DNA of 41,236 bases from Polysphondylium violaceum (Eukaryota; Evosea; Eumycetozoa; Dictyosteliales; Dictyosteliaceae). This document shows, in pieces, positions 32,423 to 41,236 of this stretch. Under the pieces are notes generated by a model. It was not told the DNA's origin. It saw nothing but the letters and a program-made list of their open reading frames with translations, and did no database searches. Location: the NCBI GenBank assembly GCA_000277445.1, contig AJWJ01000177.1:1-41236 (forward strand), written 5' to 3'. The first letter of the stretch is position 1. Each line of letters starts with the position of its first letter. Made by a program: the position numbers and the translations under genes.

Positions 32423-32715
32423 AAATATTTATTTGTTTTTCACTCTATTGTTTAATCATTTTATATTGAATACTAATCCTCTTTTCTTTTAAACAGATAT
32501 TCTTTTTTTAACTTTACTCCGATATGTTTTCTTTTTTAAAATCTAAAAATAAAATTATCTTTACAATCAATCAAATTTCTATGTTCTTTTTATTCTATTT
32601 CTTTTAATTCTTTTATATATACTAAAATGAAAAAGCCTCGGATTATAGATTAACCTAAAGATAAATAAAAGTTTATTTACTTATTTTTGATTGTTTATTT
32701 GTTTGTTGTTAAATC

Positions 32716-33285
32716 TTAAAGATTTCTTATAAATACATGATAATGAAATATTTCTTTAATACTTTGTAAATGTTCTGGATTGACAAAAAATATATAACCA
32801 TTGCTATCATCACCATACTGTCTCCCTAGATAAGAGTCTAAATAGTCTTTGGCTTCATCAAAAGTCAATGGTTTTAGACACCACAAAACATAGTGAGAAA
32901 CAGAGTCTTCGCAATTATAGGGAAAATCATTTGGTCTGAATACCAGTTTCTGGCTGATTTCCTGTGGTCTGGTTGATACTTTTTTTACATTACTATTTAC
33001 AATTACATCTTGAACGGGGAAATCAAAGAATCTATGATCGATATAGTCTTTGATAGAGTGATAGGCTGCTTTGACGCCGGTCATATGTTTCGTCATTTCC
33101 AACTGATCGTTCTCTCTTCTACCAAGCTCGTGGAGTCTGCCTTCGTTTATCACTCTTTTCAAATCCTCCCATGTTCGCATAATGTATCCTTCGTTTGGGT
33201 TTGGGTAAAATAGTTTGGGTTGTGTTGTTGCACCCGTTGTTTCTGTACAACTGTTTGGTAATATACTACACTCTCCTTTGTCCAT
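32716..33285 (-). CDS. DUF3605 / GIG1-like protein
   Basis: A single exon, 189 aa. I use the ATG at 33285-33283 because the frame upstream of it contains no other ATG. The C-terminal 150 residues resemble the DUF3605 family, which includes the fungal N-acetylglucosamine-induced protein GIG1. The family block 'FRPNDFPYNCEDSVSHYVLWCLKPLT' region is recognisable from its FPYxxxxxxxHyvlW pattern, followed by an 'FVNPEHLQSIKEIFHYHVF' helix typical of the family end. An upstream 'EGYIMRTWEDLKRVINEGRLHELGR' stretch fits the family's N-terminal helix. Molecular function is not known. There is no signal peptide or membrane segment, so it is probably cytosolic. Confidence 0.8.
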   Translation of the reverse strand: MDKGECSILPNSCTETTGATTQPKLFYPNPNEGYIMRTWEDLKRVINEGRLHELGRRENDQLEMTKHMTGVKAAYHSIKDYIDHRFFDFPVQDVIVNSNVKKVSTRPQEISQKLVFRPNDFPYNCEDSVSHYVLWCLKPLTFDEAKDYLDSYLGRQYGDDSNGYIFFVNPEHLQSIKEIFHYHVFIRNL

Positions 33286-34060
33286 TATTGTATTATATAT
33301 GACTGTGACTGATTGATGATATGCTGCGTATCGTGAAATGTGCAATTGTATTCTATTCTTTGCTTATTTGCTTTGCGCAATTATTTGTATGGATGGGAAC
33401 TGAGATATTTTATGAAGATTCGTTAGTATTTTTTTTTTCTTTTTTTTTTTTTGTTTTGTCTTTTTCAGAGATATTTACATATATGTGTGGGAGTGGTGCT
33501 AGTGGGGGTGGTGTGTCTTTCCACTTGTGTGTGTGTCTATCCAACATAAAGAACGGAGATAAAGTGAAAAGTGAAAATAAAACAGAACAACGACCTCTAC
33601 AACTCTTACTACTATTACGAGAAAAAAAGAAAAAAAAAATAGAAAAAATAGTTTTTCGATAAATATAGAAATCTTCTTGACAACGGCGTTGACCACTCTT
33701 TTACTCTCTTTTGAAACACAATGCTTAAAATTATCAATAATTAGAGACAAAGTATTAATTGTCATACGATTTGGTTTATCAACAGGTGGAAAATCAGATT
33801 AAAAAATAATTTCATTTTCCGACCACCCATACAAACAGCAGAAAAAAATGAAAAAATCAATCAAGAGTTTCGAGGTTGCCTGCACGAAAATGCGCAATTT
33901 GAGAGAAAATGATTTTTTGCCCTTTTTTTTATTTTCATTTTACTTTTTTTTGCAAAAAAGTTTTCCTTTGATTACTTGTGCCGAGCACTTTCGATGCATG
34001 TTGATGTTCGATAGAGAGAGTCTTGATGTATTCATCCACTCTGGGTGTTGGTGCACGCAA
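33286..34060. other. Non-coding interval
   Basis: This is 775 bp between two leftward genes: the promoter of the DUF3605 gene and the 3' flank of the RBR ligase. Short frames here (33321-33662 and 33848-34117) are translations of T/A runs. GT-rich stretches at 33485-33540 are the only compositional feature. Confidence 0.5.
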
Positions 34061-37000
34061 CTAGAGTTTGATAAATTTCTTGAATATGGCGATACTGCTG
34101 TTGGTTCTCTTACCTAACCCTCGACGTCCTTTTCTCTTTTGATTCACTGGTTTGGGTGGAGGACTGTATTTCCCGTAGTCTGCAATCAAGCCATTCTTGA
34201 TGCCATTCACTAGATTCTCCAAGAATTTCTTTGTTATTTTGTAATAGTTTTTAATGTGTTGATGTTCAGGATTCTCGTGAGTGATTCTTGTTGTTGTTGT
34301 TGTTGTGCTGCTAGTAGAACCACCACTGCCACTATTAAATGAGGCCATTGAAGTGGGAGTGGATATTAAATCATCGATATGGTGTTGGTGGTGGTGATTG
34401 TGATTGTTCATGATGATTGGAGTACTGTGACTTCTATTGTTGAATCCAATTCTACCACTACCGCCACTACCACTATTGTTGCTGTTTGGAGTGAATATGA
34501 TTCTGTTTGATAAACTACTACCACTGGTTATACTACTGTAGCTTGCATTTGAAGATAGGATTCTGTTTCTTTCAGATAGATAGTTTACACCCTCGAGTGA
34601 CTCTATCTCTTTAAAGACAATTTCACAGAGATGTTCTGTACTTTTTTCCAAATCCTCTTGAAGAAATTCAAATAGTTCTCTTTCCTTATCATCGGTGAGA
34701 TAGAATCCATACACATAGGTGTATTTGAGTATATTTCTACACTCTATGGCCAAATGTATGCAATCAAACAAGAAATCACGATCCCATAGTTGTTTACTCG
34801 TGGTTTCAATATCTTCCAACTCACCCGTAATTGATAAAGATGATAGCGAACATGGTATATTATTATTGTTGTTGTTGTTGTAGTTTGGTGTGGCGGTTGT
34901 TGGAGTACCATTGTTTTGCTGTTGTTGTTGTTGTTGTGATTGAATAAATTGTTGCAACTGTTTCTTGATTTGTTGTAGATAATAGGATTTGTAGTTCTCC
35001 AACTGAGTGAGTTTATGTGAGGCAATCTTTTTGGCGTTGTGATGGTAGCTGTATCGCTGGAAATGATGGGCATAGGTGCCAAATGTTTTGTCGAGATCGG
35101 GTGTGTCGTGTTTGAGTGGATCATATCGATTGCATGTATAAAAGCCACCGGTTCTGTCGCCATGCTCGTACCAGGGTCCTTTACAGAGCCAGCAGAATTC
35201 ATGTCGACAGTTGGAGCAGACCATGTGCATGCAACCCTCGTTCTTTTCAATGTGTATCTTGCACTTGGGGCATTTCTTGGTGTTTTGCGAGAGCCATACC
35301 ACGTTGTGTCCCTCTTTGGACATGAGGGCTTTCCAATCACCCATCTCTTTGCACGTGCACGGGGTGTGTGTTTCATCGCCACAGTCAAAACAAAATCTCC
35401 ACGTGCAGCCGCTGCAGGTGACGTTCATGTTTAGTGGAAGATCTACAACCCCGCTATAGAAGGCAACTTTGCCGCACGACTCTGGATTCGTGCACCACTT
35501 GGTCTTTGGATTGTGATCGATAAATGATTTTAAAAATATCCACAGATACTTTTGAAAGTATTCGCTGTTGTTTCTCAATATGTATTTAAAGTGATACAAG
35601 TTTAATGATTGTCTATACCGAGTTGTTGGAATTAGTATCCTGTATGTATTTAAATATATCACTATACCTACTTGCATTGTGGATTGATACATCTTGTGTA
35701 AAGGCACGAGGGGCCTTCATCGATTTTGGATACAAGATATGAATCCCAACATGAGAGACAATAGAGATGATCACAATCCAATTTATAACAAGAGGTTTGA
35801 GATGTTTCGCAAAAACAAACATTACATAGTACCTCTGATTCTGTATCATCGGTAGTGCCATAGATTGATTCTTTTCCATTATCCTGTTTGCATTCTATTG
35901 TTGTTGTGGTTGTTGTTGTTGTTGTTGTCGTCGTTTTCTTTTGATTGTTACTATAGTTGAATATATCGTTTTCCAATTCATAACTGGCAATATCTAAAAT
36001 CTGAGTATCTTTTAATGATAGATTACGGTTCTCCATGCTATTGTTGTCGGCTGTGTCTCTTTTCCTATAGTTTCTGAGAATATAGTTTTCTTGTTCCTCA
36101 TCCTCTTCTTCTTCATCTTCTTCATCAACGTCCTCTTCTTCTTCGTCTTCCTCGTCATTGTTTTTAGATGAAAATGAGTAGTTGTCAGAGCTATATGTGA
36201 GTGGCTTATGTGTAGATGTGTTGGGTGACTGATTCGAGTCATGATTGTTGGTGTTATTAATACTATTGCTGGCTTTATCTTTATCAGCCATGGAGCAAAA
36301 CAAGTTGTGTAAATTATTTTTACTGGTTGTTGTTAAAGTCGTAGTTGTGGTCGTTGTAGTTGTAGGGTTTTGATGGTGGGACGATGTGGATTCGGTATTT
36401 GTATGATCTATTGGTGAATTTGAACGATTGCTAAACAAGAATGGAGTGCTTTGTGATAAAGGTAAGTTTCTATACATTCCAATTGAGTTTGAAGAAACCT
36501 CAGCATGTTCTCGTTGTTGTTGCTGTTGTTCACGTTGTTGTTCCCGTTGATCTCTTTGAATTTGAGTTATAAATGGTAATCTTCTAACTGGTCTAGGACT
36601 TGGAGGTGGATTATCAAGATCATATAGTTTTAAATGATTTAATCTTTTACCGGGCTGTGAATAAGCTCTTTTATGATATTGTGATGGATTACGATGATTA
36701 TTGTTATTATTATTGTTGCTACTACTACTACTACTATTATTATTTGGTGAAAAGTTATTTCTTATTGGACTCGGTGTGGCTGGTGTTTGTGTAATGAATC
36801 TGTTATTATTATTACTATTATTACTATTACTATTATCTGGAGTATCACTATTATTGCTACTCATACTACTCATACTACTAATACTTATATTACTACTTGT
36901 GTTACTAATATTACTATTTGTTATAGAGTTATTATTATTATTACTATTACTATTATTATTAATATTATTATTAATAATATTATCGTTATTGTTATCTTTG

Positions 37001-38502
37001 GGTAAAGATAATTGACCTTCTAAAATGGCATTTATCACCCTTTCATAGTTGTTATCGTATTGTGATAAAATATTTGATATTTCTCTATTAGAGAGTGCCG
37101 GAAACACCTCTTTAATTTGAGCAACCAAAGAGTGATACACAGATGTATTGCTGCTATTATTGTTACTGTTGTTACTGTTGATCCTATGATTATTGTTGAC
37201 GTTATAGTGGTTATGGTTCATGGGCTCGTCATCAATATCACCTCTGTTTGCACCAGATGATATGTTTCTTTGTTGCTGGGGTTGCCAGTAATAAGTGTCA
37301 TCAAAGTTACCGCTGTTTCTGTTTGTGCCGTTTCTTCTGTTGCTTTGCGAGGCGCCGTTGTCGAGTGGGATGCCGACAGGAGGCTGGGGTCGGTATGGGT
37401 GATAGGGTGACGCTGATGCGCCCACGGGTGGCGATAACGGTGCATTCCCACTGCTGCCCCCACCGGCGCCGTTGGTGGTTGGCGTGGATGAAGTGGAGGT
37501 GGATGATTTCTTTTTAGCGATATCCTTTACCGAGAGAAGCAGTTTGATAAAATTGGCTCTATCAAGTGGGTCCTTTGTACGAGCGCCATTACAGTGCGAT
37601 GGGGGCAGCCCCGATTGTGTGAAAATGTATTCTTCGCCCTTTTCCACAAAGCACTGAATCAGTTGATCATAGTTCCATTTATAGTGGATGAGCAGCACGG
37701 TGGACCACCCCATCGAGAGGCCCAGAATATCAGATACCTGGATGACCTGTGACTCGAGCACATAGACGATGTCCTCAGCCGACAGGAATATAATATGGGG
37801 ATCGTTGTCTTTGTTTAATATGTTTTGGTCAATGTTTTCCATAAAGAACCAATCCTTGTTTCGCGACATGGCCAAGGGCGATGTGGTACCATTGCCATTC
37901 AGCGTGCCATTGCTGCCCACCCCATTACTGCCACTGCTGCCAATCCCATTAAACGATGTCGGTGTCCCAGTTGCACTGTTGGTCGATATGGAGAAGAAGG
38001 GAATGGGTAATATGTTATTTATGGTCGACGACGAATCTGTGATCTTTGGTAAAAATGTATTGTCATCCATCGTGTCGTCAATGATGTCATACTCGTCCTC
38101 ATCTTCCTCGCCATCATCGTCAATGTCCTCATTATCACCACAATCACCGCTATATCCACACCCATCCTTGTCATCTGTATCGTTTTCATTTTGATCAAAA
38201 TGATGGTGTTGATCACTCTCGCTGTTGTCTTGATCGCCATCACCACCAGTTCTCTGATCCCTGTCCTTTTCATTTCTGCTCAATGTCAACGACGATGTCT
38301 CAATCACCGCCCCTCCAGTATTTGCCTTCTTTTTCTCTTTCTTTTTTTCATCTTTTTCCTTTCTCTTTACTTTTTTTCTCGACTTGGCGGTGGTGACATT
38401 GTTGTTGTTTAATCCTGTTGTTGATCCTGTTGATGTTGTTGTTATTGTTGCTGTTGTTGGATTCGATATAGTATGTGATATTTTACTATTTTGAATACCC
38501 AT
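34061..38502 (-). CDS. Ariadne-type RBR E3 ubiquitin ligase with CUE domain
   Basis: Exons are complement 38502-35672 and 35612-34061. The 59-nt intron falls between RING1 and IBR; an in-frame AG after 32 nt was rejected because such an intron would be too short. Length is 1460 aa. Domains in order: Lys/Asp-rich N-terminus; UBA-like region (about 235-296, 'SAEDIVYVLESQVIQVSDIL'), as in ariadne proteins; CUE domain (about 455-497, 'QIKEVFPALSNREISNILSQ'); poly-Asn/Ser region; RING1 (about 891-943, CNVCFC ... CDHLYCLSCW); IBR (KWCTNPESC ... CSGCTWRFCFDCG); and RING2 with catalytic Cys1071 in 'NEGCMHMVC'. An ariadne helical region follows. RBR ligases form a thioester with ubiquitin on the RING2 cysteine. 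The N-terminus MGIQNS fits an N-myristoylation signal (Gly2, Ser6), which is unusual for ariadne proteins. Confidence 0.93.
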
Positions 38503-39023
38503 TTTATTACTACTACTAATGATACTACACCATAGATATATTCTATTCTATTCTAATACACAAACATACAATCAATCAAATAAAATTATACACCTTATAC
38601 ATAAAAATTAAACATCAAGAAATAATATTTTTGTTGTATGTATGTATGATTGATTAGTTACATAAAAAGCATGGAGGTGTATTATAATAATAATACAAAA
38701 CACAATGATACCCCTTTTTTGTGATAGAGAGCAAACTTTGCTTGAATAAATTTATTTGGGGTGCGTGAGTGTGTGTGTGTGTGATGGAGGGTATAAATTT
38801 TTCCAACACACACACACACATAAACACACACTCACTCACACATATATAGCACACCTATTTTGAAACATATCATGGAAAATGCAATCAATGATTGATATAA
38901 AAGTAAAAATTTAAAATTAATTGATGATTTTTTCCAAAAAGAGATCGAATTGCAAAATCATATTCAACACACTCTCTGCCATACACACCCACACACACAC
39001 ATACATGAGTGTGCTAGATATAT
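38503..39023. promoter_or_regulatory. Divergent promoter, RBR ligase / biotin protein ligase
   Basis: This is 521 bp between head-to-head start codons. It contains a GT-rich block (38761-38783) and a CA-rich block (38806-38842) separated by a TATAAATTTTT core at about 38792. Together these form a near-palindromic layout. A further (CA)n run sits at 38985-39000, just before the biotin ligase ATG. Confidence 0.6.
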
Positions 39024-40256
39024 ATGTATAGAATGATGAATTCATTATTAAAGAATAAAACAGCTACAGATATAGGAGGTAATTTGATCAAACATACCTT
39101 TTCATCCATGTCGAGTAACAGTGGTGCCATCACCATACCGTGGGATATACGAAACACAGTGTTGACACTCTACTCCAACAGCAGCCCCAGGCTGGACATC
39201 AACGAGGCCCAGCAGCGATTTGCTACACCGCCATTCCCCACCACCAAGGTCGTCAGACTATACAGCTCACTTGCAGATGCAGAGAAGGACAGAGAAAGTA
39301 GTAGTGATAAAGATACAGATACAGAGACACTCAGGGTGGTTGTCGCCAACGACTACAGACACCAGAGACAGCAGCATACATACCAGTTTGATGTTGCACA
39401 GTACTTTGGCGCAATACAAACACACCTGTTTGGACAAAATGTGATATATGCACCATTGGTGTCGTCGACACAGACCCTGTGTTTGGAGTACTTTGCCTAC
39501 ACACAGCAGGGCTTGGTCATGCTTGTCGACCAGCAGACCAGCGCCAAGGGCCGAGGAAACAACAAGTGGGTGTGTCCATTGGGATCCCTCTTGTTCTCAT
39601 ACAAGATCCGTCAAAGTGACGGCAACAAACTCCCGTTTCTCCAGTACCTCGTTGGCATCGCCATGGTCGAGGCAATAAAGTCGCACCCCGTGGCCAAAGA
39701 CATCAATGTCCGATTGAAATGGCCAAACGACATCTATGGTGGCAATCTCAAAATTGGTGGTATTCTCTGTCAATCAAACTACCTCAACAACGAGTTTGAC
39801 GTCGTCGCCGGTGTCGGTCTCAATATATCGAATGACGAGCCAACAACCAGTCTAAATAAAATGATTCGTGACCATTTAGCCTCCAGTACCAGCACAACAA
39901 CAGAGAATAGTAGTGATAGTAAACAAGAGCAACAACCACAAATATACATTACAAGAGAACAGGTGTTATCCAAGTTCTTTACAATCTTTGAAGAGATGTA
40001 CATTCAATTCAACAAACAAGGTTTTGATCCATTTGTCCAACGTTATCTCAATGTTTGGATGCACAGTAATCAAATCGTAACAATTAAAGAGAATGATAAA
40101 AAGGTAAAGATTATAGGATTGGAAAAGAATGGATTTTTAAAAGCAGTAGAGGTTGATCCAATTAGTTTAAATGAAATCTCTCCAATGACATTTGAGTTAC
40201 ATCCAGATGGTACTTCATTTGATATCAATGAGTTGGTATTGAAAAAGAAACAATAA
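39024..40256 (+). CDS. hlcs: Biotin protein ligase (holocarboxylase synthetase)
   Basis: A single exon, 410 aa, ATG at 39024. It activates biotin to biotinyl-5'-AMP and attaches it to the lysine of biotin carboxylases. The BirA/LplA-type catalytic core spans about residues 145-300. It includes the biotinyl-adenylate loop KGRGNNKW (175-182), KWPNDIY (232-238) and 'NLKIGGIL' with the catalytic Lys243. 'VGLNIS' and a small C-terminal beta domain (about 345-400) follow, where 'WMHSNQIVTI' is typical. An Asp/Ser/Thr-rich linker at about 85-105 and a poly-Ser/Gln insert at about 290-315 are low-complexity additions. The first 30 residues are basic and Ser/Thr-rich; a mitochondrial isoform from the first Met and a cytosolic one from Met29 is possible but untested. 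Its stop codon lies 52 bp from that of the convergent UFC1 gene. Confidence 0.94.
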   Translation: MYRMMNSLLKNKTATDIGGNLIKHTFSSMSSNSGAITIPWDIRNTVLTLYSNSSPRLDINEAQQRFATPPFPTTKVVRLYSSLADAEKDRESSSDKDTDTETLRVVVANDYRHQRQQHTYQFDVAQYFGAIQTHLFGQNVIYAPLVSSTQTLCLEYFAYTQQGLVMLVDQQTSAKGRGNNKWVCPLGSLLFSYKIRQSDGNKLPFLQYLVGIAMVEAIKSHPVAKDINVRLKWPNDIYGGNLKIGGILCQSNYLNNEFDVVAGVGLNISNDEPTTSLNKMIRDHLASSTSTTTENSSDSKQEQQPQIYITREQVLSKFFTIFEEMYIQFNKQGFDPFVQRYLNVWMHSNQIVTIKENDKKVKIIGLEKNGFLKAVEVDPISLNEISPMTFELHPDGTSFDINELVLKKKQ

Positions 40257-40308
40257 AGATAGATATAGAGCAATAGGTTGTTTCAATTGTATACAGTGTA
40301 TTGTTTAT

Positions 40309-41148
40309 TTATTTATCTTCATGATGTTTAATCATTCCATTATCAACTAAATGAGGTACCTCAGCAGCTAACCAAGGTGCCAACTATATTATATATTGAT
40401 GATGTTAGTGCATAATACAAAAATATATTTATGGATATTGTCTATCATATACATACACCTAAAGCTAAAGCATGAGCAATACCAAAATGTGGTACATTTC
40501 TTGCCCAGAGTGGTTTAAAGTGAACAGTTAAACAAATCTTTCCTCCTCTATACATTTTCTCTGTTTTACCCTCAAGTTCTGGAATAGCTAATTCTGGTGC
40601 TGTCTCTGGATAGGTAACTGGCATCTATTTGTTTTATAATACATCTATTAATATATTATCTACACATCACACTGATCTCTATCATTTATCTATCTTCTGT
40701 TTGTCTGTCTGTTTGTATAGTCAACTCTGTTCACTTACATCAAATTCTAAATCAAATTCATATTTCTTAAAGTTATAAATATACCAGCATTTTCCTTGCC
40801 ATCTAATTGATAATATGATATCTAATGGATTAGTATGATTGATGATTCCCTGCTGATCACCACACTTACCTAGTACCCATTGGATTAGATTCAATAGTGA
40901 ACCAATCATTATCTGCCTTTTTATTAATCTCTACATACTGTTGGTATATATGAGTCATCGTTAGCACAACACAATACATTCATCATTTGAATACACGAGA
41001 TAGATAGATAAATAGTAGTAATACAAACACCAATCAAAGCTTGATATTCTTCTTTTAATCTTTCAATCCATTGATCACCGTCTCTTGGACCTGCCTTCAC
41101 AGTAAGAAGAGGGATTTGGGCAACTGTTTGCTTTGTTTGATTATCCAT
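40309..41148 (-). CDS. ufc1: UFC1, Ufm1-conjugating enzyme (E2)
   Basis: Five exons: complement 41148-41029, 40937-40870, 40802-40739, 40624-40457 and 40383-40309. The introns are 91, 67, 114 and 73 nt and give 164 aa, against about 167 in human UFC1. UFC1 takes Ufm1 from the E1 UBA5 and passes it to the UFL1 ligase system at the ER, where ribosomal proteins are modified. All exons match: '[20 protein letters not shown]', '[20 protein letters not shown]', '[17 protein letters not shown]', and '[20 protein letters not shown]' containing the active-site Cys115 (human Cys116), then '[13 protein letters not shown]'. Each junction restores the frame exactly. The short exons make the gene invisible to single-ORF scanning. 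The ATG is the only one in frame in exon 1. Confidence 0.95.
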
Positions 41149-41236
41149 GGATATGCTAGAACAGCTCTATTTTATAGAAAGAGAGAGATAAAAACAACAA
41201 ATAAATAATTAAGTAAAAAAAAAAAAAAAAAAAAAA
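41149..41236. other. UFC1 upstream DNA ending in poly(A) at the window edge
   Basis: This is 88 bp of AT-rich sequence upstream of UFC1 that ends in an uninterrupted A run of about 21 nt (from 41216). The run coincides with the end of the supplied sequence, so it may mark an assembly break at a homopolymer. Confidence 0.6.

Larger units (their letters stand above)
31650..32520 (+). ncRNA. Proposed non-coding snoRNA host gene with three snoRNA-bearing introns
   Basis: Three intron-like segments each contain one box C/D snoRNA. Intron 1 is 31686-31901 (GTATGTAG ... ATCTAG), intron 2 31977-32178 (GTAAGTTTT ... CTATAG; alternative acceptor 32222), and intron 3 32278-32496 (GTAAATATA ... AAACAG). 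Each has a TACTAAT branch-point motif, at 31868, 32151 and 32471. Donor-to-C-box distances are 43, 48 and 52 nt; D-box-to-branch-point distances are 65, 52 and 65 nt. Proposed internal exons are 31902-31976 and 32179-32277. Joining exons gives only a roughly 23-codon ORF from an ATG near 31650, so the spliced product looks non-coding. Outer ends of the transcript are not determined. The snoRNAs are solid; the host structure is inference from spacing and splice signals. Confidence 0.6.

Noticed and set aside
33848-34117. 89-codon frame overlapping the end of the RBR gene
   Set aside because: It consists largely of Phe/Leu from T runs and overlaps a strongly supported gene on the opposite strand.
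41216-41236. Terminal A run as a retrotransposon or mRNA tail
   Set aside because: No transposon sequence precedes it; a homopolymer at the window end is better explained as a contig break.

Overview
The window is nuclear DNA of a dictyostelid social amoeba (Dictyostelium/Polysphondylium group). The evidence is intergenic DNA dominated by A/T homopolymers, short GT-AG introns (58 to 114 nt), Asn-, Ser- and Thr-rich simple-sequence runs inside proteins, and lineage-typical families (a dictomallein-type M66 metalloprotease and a ComC-type adhesion protein). Exons of conserved domains are clearly more GC-rich than expected for D. discoideum itself, so another dictyostelid species is likelier; this is inference. 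I saw no tRNA, transposon ORF or CRISPR array. The right edge is a poly(A) run at the end of the window.

Layout. 1-1124: the 3' end of a leucine-rich/FNIP-like gene and an unrecognised 270-aa gene. 2342-7693: a convergent pair, a secreted or GPI-anchored M66 metalloprotease and a ComC-like IPT/EGF membrane protein. 8097-10923: a four-exon DH-PH RhoGEF with a proline-rich tail, preceded by 3.3 kb of non-coding DNA with G/T-rich boxes. 14279-16078: a seven-bladed RCC1 protein. 16646-18011: cytosolic tyrosyl-tRNA synthetase. 18730-22391: the SWI3/SMARCC chromatin-remodelling subunit. 23095-24762: a choline-transporter-like (SLC44) protein. 25126-27868: an FCP1-type CTD phosphatase with an unusual RS-rich N-terminal half. 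28318-29026: nicotinamidase. 29197-29433: a possible small protein. 29749-30654: mitochondrial phosphate carrier. 32716-33285: a DUF3605/GIG1-like protein. 34061-38502: a 1460-aa ariadne-type RBR ubiquitin ligase with CUE domain. 39024-40256: biotin protein ligase. 40309-41148: UFC1, the Ufm1-conjugating E2. Exon junctions were derived by phase-consistent GT-AG splicing and are given per gene.

The most interesting region is 31.65-32.5 kb, which has no protein gene. It holds three box C/D snoRNAs on the + strand, each with C and D boxes and a perfect terminal stem. Two are identical over 83 nt but have different, individually self-complementary terminal stems. Each snoRNA sits in what looks like its own intron of about 200-220 nt: a 5' splice site 43-52 nt before the C box, a TACTAAT branch-point motif 52-65 nt after the D box, and an AG 25-33 nt beyond that. 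The bits between do not encode a long ORF, so this looks like a non-coding snoRNA host gene analogous to animal UHG/GAS5. The guides of the duplicated snoRNA face the peptidyl-transferase-centre region of 28S rRNA, at the sites served in yeast by snR73 and snR69.

Most genes are unrelated housekeeping functions on both strands with no operon logic; several non-coding intervals are divergent promoters (16079-16645 and 38503-39023).
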